A DNA stretch of 64,000 nucleotides from Crotalaria pallida (lineage: Eukaryota > Streptophyta > Magnoliopsida > Fabales > Fabaceae): the NCBI GenBank assembly GCA_037953625.1, contig CM075651.1, positions 61,366,501-61,430,500 on the forward strand. The letters are read 5' to 3'. Positions 48,104 through 57,673 of the stretch are shown in pieces. A program made the translations under genes and the position numbers. Under the pieces are notes generated by a model. The model was not told where the DNA came from. It did not search any database and worked only from the letters and a program-made list of their open reading frames with translations. Within the stretch, counting starts at the first letter, position 1. Each line of letters begins with the position of its first letter.

Positions 48104-51100
48104 TGTAACACTCCTTGTATATCATCTTACTTTATAAGAAAAGTAATAAGTTTATGAATACTTGGACTTGTTATCGTTGGAAAAAGATCTGAAAATAAGA
48201 ATTTTCCCTTCCCTTGAAAATTCATTTTCACAAACACTTGGTTAATAATGAGGTTGACTAACAAATCAGAGTTTGTGGAAACATAGTAAAGTAATCATAT
48301 TATGCCCCCAAAATATATCAAGTGTAACAAGTCCATGGATGCCAAATAAATATTATTATGAAACCGAATTCATCTTATGATACCTCTTTCAAAATGTGTA
48401 TCATATAAATACTATTAAAAATAGAGATGTTATAGAGCTGGTCACTGGTCCTCTGTCCAAACATTCATCTGGCCGGATCCTCGATATCTGCACAAAGGGT
48501 TCCCAACCCACACTTTCTATATTCTGCATGCACCTAAAGGACATCTCCCTTCACTGGCTTTTGTGCAAGCTAGATGCACGATCAACACCTAATAAGGGCA
48601 TGGGGGTTAGCTATACATATTCGCATAATCAAATGAGAATAACACTAACATCCACAAGTCAACATGTAGCAAATCACGATGCATATTCATAAGAGCACAC
48701 CCGGTTAATCATAATAATTCTTTCAATGCAGGTGGCATGATGCATGATTTCCTTCCACACTGAGGCCTCTAACAAAGTCCATCTTGGACGTCCATCCAAT
48801 ACACCGTTGTGTTCCCGGAACACTGACATTCGTTCCCAGAACGTAATGCCAAACCATACTTGGATAAATAAGCATCACTCCCAGAGTGTGCATCACGTTC
48901 CCAGAACGTGTAGCAAACCATACTTGGAATAATAAGCATCACTCCCAGAGTGTGCATTATGTTCCCAGAATGCATACGTTCCCAGAACGCATAAAAACCA
49001 AGTCCCGGACACTGGCCACATTCCCAGAATGTGTCATCAAGTAGGTTGCATATCAATGTGTTCCCAGAACACTAACATACGTTCCCAGAACGTATAAAAA
49101 CCAGGTCCCAGACACTGGCCACATTCCCAGAATGTGTCATCAAGTAGGTTACAAATTTTGTACTCCCGGAGTACCCTCCTCATATTCCCAGAATATGATA
49201 ATCGTTCCTACCAACCAAACTTCCATTCTATATGAATGCACAATCATTAAGGTTGGTTTTATCTTTAATTCTATTATTATACCAACGTGTTCCCAGAACA
49301 CTAACATACGTTCCTAGAACGTATCGCAAACCATACTTGGAATATAATCAAGCACCACTCCCAGAGTGTGCATCACGTTCCCAGAACGTATCAAAGAAAC
49401 CATGTCCCAGACAATGGCCACATTCCCAGAATGTGTCATCAAGTAGGTTGCATCAGTTTGATACTCCTAGAGTATAGGGTCATGTTCCCAGAACATGACA
49501 AACAATCATTGCCAACCTATTTCATTACCTTTCTCTATGCATGATTTGCATACATAATTACTAAGGTTGGTCTTTCCATTGATTCCATTATTATGACTTA
49601 GAAAAACACAACTTCTGAATGATATCTTGAGGTATGGCTTTACTTATAAAATTCACCTTTGAATTTAAATTTAACATATGCTCATAGACCTGGATTGAGA
49701 GAATTACTCATTGGTATTAACAAATCCTTACTCAAAAACTTAACTTTTGTTTTTAAGTTTCAGGTACTAACCGGTTACATCATCACCTAACCGGATAGAA
49801 TTACAGACCTGATTATAAAACCACTGATTTTCAAAGAATCTTTTCTTGAATACTCTACCCAATCCAATCACAAGGCCTTAGCATAACAGAATACCTTAAG
49901 TTCAACGCATAATATCATTCAAAAGATCTAAGTCATAATCCCATTTCATTTATGCATAATTTCCTCTTGAAATTATCATTTAATATTAAGGTATTAACTC
50001 ACCACCTCCAATCTAAACCCAACAGTGCTCAATCACATAGTTTTAGATTGGTCTTTGTATGAAATTATAGTTTAAACTTGAGTACAAATGGTATGGACAC
50101 TTAGCAAATTTCAGAAATTCATTTTCTTTGAAAATTGACAATATCTAACCGGTTACAAATTTCGACTAACCGGTTAGAATATGCAGTCTGTACATTGAAA
50201 AATGAGGATTTGCATACCATTCTTTTCAATACTCAAATCTAACCAATTTCAACAATCAAAAGAGTTCACATACCCTAATACTAGTATGTTCATCCACAGA
50301 AACATATCTATCTTGCATGCATTCAATTTAGTTACTCAAATTGCACATAATTGCACATATTTCACAACTTAATGCATCAATTCACATAATATCCAATTAA
50401 GTCATGAATCCAACATCAATATAGCTTGCATGTATCTAGATAACATTGCTCATAACAACAATTGAGCTCAGGTTGGCCTCCAAGCCACTTAACCATTTTA
50501 ACTTATGCCCTTTGAGTCTCTTGGTGACTCATCCTATGTTCTACCACAATTTATTCTCATTCTAGCAAATAGTAAGCTTCCCCCTTACCTTGGGTTCGTG
50601 CTTGAACAAGATTTGAGCAGAGATTTGAGGTAGAACACCAACCACCCAAAGCTCCTCCTCAAACCAGAACCGTTTTGACAGGGTAGATTGATCAAGGAAT
50701 TTGGAACATGAAATGGACATGGAAATTAGGGAAAATGGTCATTATCAAAACCATGCAACATGAACTTTGAAAGGAAGTCAAATCTAGAACAAGAGAAGGC
50801 TTGAGCTTACCAAAATCGAAGCTCAAAGTCAGTTCCAGAAACCCAATGCAGAACTGTGACTGTTTTGAACCTCCAACTTCGTGAATCGATTTCTCCTAGC
50901 TCAGGAACTTTCAAATCACAAACCTTATAGAAATACAAAGCCCTTGATTCAAGCTTTGTAATGGTATATCACTCGAAATCTAACTCTTAACAAAGAAGGA
51001 GAATCGAACGAAACACAACAAGAACCCTAAAACAGAGATTGATACCAACACACTCACAAAAACCCCAACTTTGATATGATTAATGGCCTTATATAGCAAG

Positions 51101-51258
51101 ATTAGAGAGCCATGCATGCTGACACGTCTTAACCCACCAAGAGAAGGATGAATTCGTGGCAAATTTCTGGGTTTTGGCTTGATTACTCATCAAGCGCACT
51201 AATCCCAGTTTCTGAGTTCATCGTGTAACCGATTACAGAGCCCTTCTAACCGGTTACA
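48104..51258 (-). repeat. Array LTR5, truncated at its 5' end by LTR E
   Basis: 3,155 bp remain. The sequence stops in the U3 palindrome pair (...CTAACCGGTTACA), where TGTAACATCTGCC of LTR E begins. Same subtype as LTR1 and LTR4; TATA at 51089-51095; hairpin cluster 48809-49498. Confidence 0.92.
48809..49498 (-). repeat. CCCAG-loop hairpin cluster, LTR5
   Basis: Complete set. CpG-type transitions have altered some arms (ATGTT-CCCAG-AATGC near 48960). Confidence 0.92.
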
Positions 51259-51664
51259 TGTAACATCTGCCCATTTGACTCACTTCTACAAGTCCCAAAT
51301 CATGAAAATTATTTTAACCTAATTGATTTAAGAATTGATTTGAAAGAGTTTGATTTCATAATGGATTTATATGCTTGATTTATTTGTTGTGATTTTGTGT
51401 TTGATTGCTTAAAGTTTTAATTGAGACTTTGTTGCATATGATTCTAAGATGGAAAGTTATTTTATTTCAAGTTTCAAAGAATCAAAGTCCAATCACCTCT
51501 GAAACCCTAATTGATGCCCTAATCATTGATTAAACCCTAATCGAGCTCTTAATCCTTGATTGAGTGCTTAATCTCTCTCTTAAACCCTAAACCCTTTTTG
51601 GTTAGTGAGCTAATCTGAAATTAACTTTCCTTAAACCTATGATTAATTTTTTGATTAGTACCTT
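51259..51664 (+). mobile_element. LTR E, first segment
   Basis: It starts TGTAACATCTGCC at the break in LTR5 and continues, with insertions removed, at 54784-55297 and 61207-61352; its end is not visible. Positions 51495-51600 are rich in CCCTAA words and TAATC-n-GATTA inverted repeats, for example TAATCATTGATTA (51520-51532). Positions 51660-51664 (ACCTT) are the left target duplication of the next solo LTR. Confidence 0.6.
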
Positions 51665-52574
51665 TGTAACACTCTCACTTTATTTAGTGTTATTAAGTTT
51701 TATTAAAAAGTGGACTTGAAAATTTCTTTTAAACACCTAAATTTCTTTAGAAGGTTTTACGAAAATCCGGCAGAGTTTCCTCTGTTTTTCGGACTTTCCC
51801 AAAATTCCTTCTTAAAACCTGTCAGTCTAGAATTGTTTAAAAACATAAACAACAACAGTTTAATAGTTGTAACAGATCCTAACGCCTAAATAATACAAGT
51901 TGCGGGGCAAGCTACTAGTTCATATTATAATTTACAAAAAAAAAGTAATTATCCACTCAAAATATGTAAAATACATTCCACGCAGTGGAACTTGAAATCC
52001 TGCTCGGCCGACACTGGTGTATGCTCCACTTGTGTACCTGAAAAATATTAACCACACAGGGGAAGCATCACACAGAACTTAAAAGAGAGATTTCTAAGCA
52101 GATATATACGACAGACCAAGACCATTAAAGCCTATGCTCTACTACTTAATTCATGCTCTTCTTTTCCTCTTTACTTCCTAACTGTTTCCCAATTCTTTTT
52201 CTTTTTAATTGTTTCCTTTTAAATAATCCCTAACCTCTAATTATTCTTATTCCTCATTACTTTCGCTCTATCCTGTTTACTCCTTTTTCCTAATCACCCT
52301 AATTTCCCTATTTCCCCTCTTTCCAGCTAACCTATTTCTTTTCTTCTTTTCCCATAACCATTCTATTAGCCATTTTCATTTCCTTCCCCACTTTTATTCC
52401 CTTTTTATTCCATTTTCATTACCCTTTTCCCTTAATCAATGATATGTCCCTATCCGTTTCCGTTATCCCTTTTTCCTTTTTCTAACTCTTTCCATTACCT
52501 TACCATTATTCATTCCCTTTAATTCCTTTACCGCTTTCCATTTTTTATTTATTTCCTTCATTCATTTTCCATTA

Positions 52575-52746
52575 TGTGTAACCTCAATCAGAGATCTACA
52601 CACCGTGTCTGCAACCACAAACAGTGATCTGCAAACGCTGTGTATGCAACCACAGACAGTGATCTGCATACGTGTATACAACCACAAACAGCGATCTGTA
52701 TACACCCATCTCGTTTATGTAACCTCAAACAGAGATCTACATAAAC
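52575..52746 (-). repeat. Five inverted repeats with a constant 16-nt centre and changing arms
   Basis: The centre is ACCWCAAWCAGNGATC with minor changes. Arms: TGTGTA/TACACA (52575-52602), GTCTGCA/TGCAAAC (52607-52636, one mismatch), GTATGCA/TGCATAC (52642-52671), GTGTATACA/TGTATACAC (52672-52705), GTTTATGTA/TACATAAAC (52713-52746). Inside the centre CTC pairs with GAG and CAC with GTG around a 5-nt loop. The mismatches (C/A on +) become G-U pairs in the minus-strand RNA, which is the sense strand. Confidence 0.9.
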
Positions 52747-52771
52747 TTCCCTTACCTTGTTATTATTTGGC

Positions 52772-52983
52772 CACAGGGTCAATACAACCACCTACGCCGT
52801 GCCACAGGGTCAATACAACCACCTGTGACATGTACCATATTTATTTGGCCACAGGGTCAATGCAACCACCTGCGCCGTGCCACAGGGTCAATACAACCAC
52901 CTATGACATATACCATTTTTATTTGGCCACAGGGTCAATACAACCACCTGCGCCGTGCCACAGGGTCAATACAACCACCTGCG
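52772..52983 (-). repeat. CCACAGGGTCAATACAACC minisatellite, six units, 31/47-bp spacing
   Basis: Units start at 52772, 52803, 52850, 52881, 52928 and 52959 (steps 31, 47, 31, 47, 31). Each has CACAGG on the left and CCTGTG, CCTGCG, CCTACG or CCTATG on the right. Every deviation from perfect pairing would be a G-U pair on the minus-strand RNA. Confidence 0.9.
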
Positions 52984-54432
52984 ACATTTACCATTCTTAT
53001 TATCTCTTTATTATCGTATTAGTTTTATCCCTTTACTTTTAGTTCCTTAATTCTATCTAATACTTTTAGTTTCCTAACACTTCCTTATCCTCTATTATTG
53101 TCTCACTTAGCTCACGCCTTCCCTTAACGACTTATTATTATTTCCTTGCCATCTTATACTTCAGTACTTTTCGTTACTAATTACTCTCATACTAACTCTT
53201 AGTTGTTTACCTATTCTTTTTCTTTTCTTTTTCTTCTTTTCTTCCTTATAATTTTGTTTATTTATTTCTTTCTTGTTATTCCGTTTATTTCGTTACTAAT
53301 TGCTTTAACTCTTCTTTATCTAACTTTTCTTTTCCTAATTGTCTTCCTTATTACATATCCTATTATTACATCATTAGTCCTATTCTACTCGGTGGTCACA
53401 TTATATTCTCTTTACTCTCATTTGTTCATTTCTAAATTTATTTCCCTATTCACCATTTCTATTCTTTTGTCACACCCTACCGATCTAATTGATTAGTTAC
53501 TCTATTACCTATCTTTTTATTCATCACTATTTGTTTCCCCTATTTACTCCATCTATCTTTCTTCATTATTAGCGGGTTACTCTAAGGTTCACTAGCAATT
53601 AACATTTCCCCCGGTCCTAGCGATAGATATAACTACCCAGAAATACACCCCTTAAGGACTGGTAATGAAACCCCTTACCTTTAAAATAAATGAGATAGAA
53701 TGAACCTTAACCGGGTTGGGAGCCCTAATGCAGGAGGGTTGTCGATTGAGCTTAGTGGCCACAATCACTACTCCGAGGGGTACTGGAATTCGTCAAGATT
53801 TGGAATAAAATGGGTTGATGAACTCCCCTTTTTCTCTCTTGTGCTGGCCGAAAACTTCAAGGGCCAAGGGAATCCATGTTTTTGTTTTGGATTGCCAAAG
53901 AGAGTAACAATAAGTAAAAATAAAACTAATACTAAAATTAAAAATGAAATTGAGAGAGAAAGCTTGGTTATTGCTTACCCCAAATGCTTGGAGGAGAGAG
54001 AATAGAGAAGTAAGAGTTGATGATGATGATGTTGCTAATTGGAAGAAAGAAGTAGAGAGCTTGATGGTGCCTTAATGGGGTTGAGAGTTATCAACCTTGA
54101 AGACAAAAGGGGAATTTGATTTGGTGCCCTAGGTCTTAAAATGGGAAAGAAAGGGAGAGTGAGGGTTGATGTTGGTGGATTCAATTAATAGAGGAGGATG
54201 GGTGTTTGATGATGCTCCCTAAGCTTGAAACTTAAAGCTTGGACATCAATGGAGGTTGGGAGGGGAGAGAATGGAGACCTTGCTCCATGGAGAAGAAGAA
54301 GATGAGTGGAGGAAGGGAGGGGTTCGAATGAATGAGTGAGGGAGTGTTTGGGGTTGATAAAATGGGGTTTGGGGGTGGAAAAACCAAAAACACCCTTAAA
54401 AACGCGTTCTCGGTGTTGCAGATCGCAGCATT

Positions 54433-54446
54433 TTCGCTTAAGCGAA
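54433..54446. repeat. TTCGCTTAAGCGAA palindrome
   Basis: A perfect 14-bp palindrome about 335 bp from the sense 5' end of the solo LTR, where relatives carry TAATCGATTA or CGCCTAGGCG. Confidence 0.85.
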
Positions 54447-54638
54447 GCCCTTACAGTGTTTCAAATTTGAGGAGCAACTTCCTAAAAATCATATCTTCAT
54501 ATCCAACGGTGGAAATTTTGTTTTGAGTCCTAAATCTTTTATTTTGATTTTCTAACCTACGTTATGTTTTAACACCGAATTATCTATTTTTCTGGCCTGT
54601 TCCTAATTCCAATTTAATGCTCCTTTCTTTTCTAAATC

Positions 54639-54657
54639 ATTATTATTATTATTATTA
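54639..54657. repeat. (ATT)n microsatellite
   Basis: Short perfect ATT run in the U3 side of the solo LTR. Confidence 0.85.
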
Positions 54658-54783
54658 ATCTTTTCTAATGCTTGTGCACTTATTTTAATACCTATTTATG
54701 GCCTTATTTATATTATCCCTATTATCCCAAATTATTATTAATTCATTTGTATCTGGGTTTAAAATTTGGGATGTTACAACCTT

Positions 54784-55297
54784 AATCCTTGATTAAGCCC
54801 TAATCACTTAGGATTAGTGGACAAAACCTAGATTAATTAACCTAATCCTACCCTAATCATGATTAGAACCCTAATTAGTTCCTTAAACCTAATCTAACCT
54901 ACCCTAACCTCCTATGGCCGAATGGTCATGTGCCTAGCTTAGCCACCAATCTCATTTGCATGGTTACCAAGTGGCATGCCTTATAGTCAAACCATGACAT
55001 CATCAAGATGACCTAAGCATGACTTAATGGTGGAAAAAGTGAAGAAAAAGGAAGGAAAGAGGAAGGAGGCCGTGAGGGGCCTAGGAGCAAAACTTGGCCT
55101 CCAAGTTTTGTGACTTAGTCCCCAAGCATTTGCAAGGAAGCCACCCATGCAAGCCCTTGATGGCAAATAAGAAAAGTGGAGAAACATAAAAGAAAGGGAC
55201 CAAACCGTGTGAGAGAGGGAATAAGCTCATCTTCACCCTTTCATTCTTCATTCCATCTTTACCATTTCTTTCTTCTCTCAACACCAACACCCACACA
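54784..55297 (+). mobile_element. LTR E, second segment
   Basis: Continues E. 54781-54865 holds further TAATC-n-GATTA inverted repeats (CTTAATC-ctt-GATTAAG at 54781-54797, TAATC-acttag-GATTA at 54801-54816, TAATCATGATTA at 54854-54865) among CCCTAA words. The rest is non-coding. ACACA at 55293-55297 is the left target duplication of the copia element. Confidence 0.55.
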
Positions 55298-55453
55298 TGT
55301 AAGAACTACAATCGGTGAGTGAAATAACTAGGAGACATTAGGAGAACACCTAAAAGGGGGGGTTGAATAGGTGTTAGAGAAACCTTGAAAGATTTTCGAA
55401 AGAAACAAATCGAAACAATTAAAACAAAATGATTTTTACAAAAATGTACTGAT

Positions 55454-55587
55454 TAATCGATTAACTTCAGTACTAATCGATTAATGCCGAAGCTTACTTT
55501 CAAACTAATCGATTAACTAAGGTACTAATCGATTAATGCCGAAAGCAACTTAAAAACTAATCGATTAACAATCAACTTAATCGATTA
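55454..55587. repeat. Six TAATCGATTA palindromes spaced 20/32/20/32/20
   Basis: Starts at 55454, 55474, 55506, 55526, 55558 and 55578. All six are perfect. The repeat of the whole pair is 52 bp. The other LTR has the same layout from 59692. Confidence 0.97.
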
Positions 55588-56440
55588 ATCTGAACAGTAT
55601 CTGATGAAAATTCAGATTTAATCAAATACGAAAATCAATCAATTAACACATATGATCAGAGATAAAGCGGAATTGATTAACACCAATATTCTTATTGATT
55701 ACCTAGGTTATGAAAATGATTTTCCCAAAATCAATTTGCACAATTAAGATTCAATTCAATCAATTATGAAAATCAATCTTTTCTAGGTTTTCAACCAAGA
55801 ACAATATTGAAATGACTTGAATGTAAAGAGTTAAGAGTTTAGAGATACTGCACAGTGATTTATCCTGGTTCACTTTCATCCACTTGAAAGCTACATCCAG
55901 TCCCCTCTTAAACCAAGAGAGATTCTTCACTATGAGGAATTAGAGTTCTCAAATTACAAGTAAATGCCTCTCAAGACTCCCTTCTTGATAGCCTACAAGA
56001 GATACCACACCCTTGCCTTGCAATCCTATTGATGCTCTAATCTAACCTCTAACCTTGCTTGTTGATATCCCCACAACAAGTCTTCCACTTGCTTGATGAT
56101 GCCTTACACCAAGACTTCCACTTTGCTTGTTAACACAACAAGACTTCCAAGATAACTTTGCTTGATGAACAACCACCAAGGCTTCCTTTGTTGTAGATAG
56201 CTTGCCTTCTTTGCAATGATTACAACCAAATTAAAAAACAATAACAATCCTATGAATCTCTTTCAATAGCTATGAAAATATCAACATAAGAGATTCAAAG
56301 ATTCTTGATCAAAGAATGTAAAAGTTGAAAGCTTTGATCTATGAAAGTGAGAGAGAATAGAGTGGCTTGATTCTTTGTAAAATGAATATCAAAATGATGT
56401 ATTTTGTTTTCTAATCTATTCACAAAGGTTAGGAAAAAGT

Positions 56441-56447
56441 TTATATA
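56441..56447 (-). promoter_or_regulatory. TATA box, copia LTR
   Basis: TTATATA on + (TATATAAAC on the sense strand), about 530 bp inside the LTR 5' end; the counterpart is at 60679-60685. Confidence 0.6.
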
Positions 56448-56525
56448 GAATACCCAAAAGTTAGAAAACAATTGAATTTGATTTTGCCTTCAAAAGCTTA
56501 TTTTAAAAACTGATTCTGCACATGT

Positions 56526-56606
56526 TAATCGATTAACACATGGCTTAATCGATTAACCACTGCAACATGTGTGTTAGTCGATTAACCCTAACACATTAAT
56601 CGATTA
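56526..56606. repeat. U3 TAATCGATTA group
   Basis: Starts 56526, 56546, 56575 (TAGTCGATTA) and 56597; spacing 20, 29, 22. It lies about 80-160 bp upstream of the TATA box. Confidence 0.95.
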
Positions 56607-57673
56607 GTCACTGCTAAATTCAATTAAAAACTTGTTTTCTCAAAACTAAACCTTTTCTTTCAAACCTTTAAGCCACCTATTGATTTTAGGTTAAGTGAAT
56701 ACTCAAATTATGATATAATCATGACCTTGATAGAGATTCACTACCCTCTAATGACTCTACCCAAACTCATTAAAATAAAAGACTTGAGAGGCTAAAGATA
56801 TTACAATTAAAAACAAACTAAGTCTTCATGAGCTTGCTCTCTCTTCATCATTTGTTGAGTGTTGATTGTTTGTTGAGCTTCTTCAAACTTTAAGCTTGAT
56901 CAAACCATTTGTAGCTTGTTCAAAACCTTTGTCAACCTTTGTCATTATCAAAACCTTCTCACTGGATCTAACAATCTCCCCCTTTTTGAAAATGACAAAC
57001 CATGTTTTGAATTTGTTTGAAGTTGTTGATGCTTGAACCATTTTAGCACTTGGTGAGATTCTTGCTCCCCCTTAATAAATGCTTTTGACATTTGAAATCA
57101 AATTGAGATAAGCTTGATTCTCCCCCTATCTTCAACAACTTTGCTCAACCTATATAGAAACAAACAAACCAACCTCTTCTCCCCCTTTTGGCATTATCAA
57201 AAAGTAATATATACCAATTAAAATATAAAATTCTAAGCCAAAATAAGAGATAGTCAATGATCATTTCTTCACAACATTGATACCAATTGTATTTAATTAA
57301 TCAAGTAATCAATGATATCAAATGTAAAACTAAAGATCTATACTTTGAAATGTGATACCAATTGGAGAGAAATATAGCAATGAAACATAATACCAATTGT
57401 AACTAGAAAGTCATCATATCACTTAACAAAGTAAGATATCAATTGTAAAGAAATATTACAATAATCACAATAGCATGATAAACAAATAATGATCACATAA
57501 TGATACCAAATGAGATTATAAAGAAGTAATACCAATTGTAAAAACAGTACCAATTGTGAAAATCCAACAATATCAATTGTACCATTTTGTAGGACTTCTT
57601 TTGAGAATTGAAGAAGCAAATCAAAGAATAACACTTTTAAGCCTTTTGCTCTTCAATCACACCTACAAAACAA

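Larger units (their letters stand above)
13591..51258 (-). mobile_element. Head-to-tail array of a defective Ty3/gypsy element: 5 LTRs, 4 internal regions
   Basis: LTR starts are at 13591, 26685, 33803, 40946 and 48104. After subtracting the 6,089-bp insertion in LTR1 the periods are about 7,005, 7,118, 7,143 and 7,158 bp. Each unit is LTR (about 3.4 kb) then internal (about 3.6-3.7 kb). On the - strand the order is LTR, Met-tRNA PBS, degenerate RT, RNase H, integrase/chromodomain remnants, purine tract, LTR. Adjacent units share a single LTR and no target duplication separates them, which fits unequal recombination between LTRs rather than serial insertion. All units share the same coding defects. 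The left flank is ...GTGTCCTGGA; the right end is lost at LTR E. Confidence 0.93.
51665..54778 (-). mobile_element. Solo LTR, 3,114 bp, target duplication ACCTT
   Basis: It begins TGTAACACTCTCAC, ends AAATTTGGGATGTTACA, and has perfect 5-bp direct repeats ACCTT (51660-51664 and 54779-54783). On the - strand it starts TGTAACATCCCAAATTT, exactly like the LTRs at 10576 and 61353, so its sense is -. The conserved ATATCCAACGGTGG block is near 54500. The palindrome CGCTTAAGCG and the folded minisatellites occupy the same relative places (about 0.33 and 1.8-2.2 kb from the 5' end) as their counterparts in those relatives. No coding region is seen. Confidence 0.93.
55298..56973 (-). repeat. Copia 3' LTR (sense), 1,676 bp
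   Basis: On + it runs TGTAAGAACTACAATCGG to CTGGATCTAACA. TATA on - is at 56441-56447. TAATCGATTA groups lie on both sides of the TATA box (55454-55587 and 56526-56606); one U3 site has changed to TAGTCGATTA here but is intact in the other LTR. Confidence 0.95.

Noticed and set aside
13591..51258. Ribosomal DNA or other gene tandem repeat
   Set aside because: Each unit has LTR ends, Met-tRNA PBS, purine tract and RT motifs; no rRNA sequence is present.
51495..51600. Interstitial telomere array
   Set aside because: CCCTAA words are scattered and mixed with TAATC words, not a (TTTAGGG)n tandem array.
52605..53042. 145-aa plus-strand frame rich in T, Q and P
   Set aside because: It spans the two folded minisatellites and its repeats simply follow the DNA repeat; the element's sense strand is the other one.
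53203..53496. 97-aa frame rich in F, L, I (membrane-protein-like)
   Set aside because: It results from a T-rich, CT-rich stretch of the solo LTR; no start context or homologue is recognisable.
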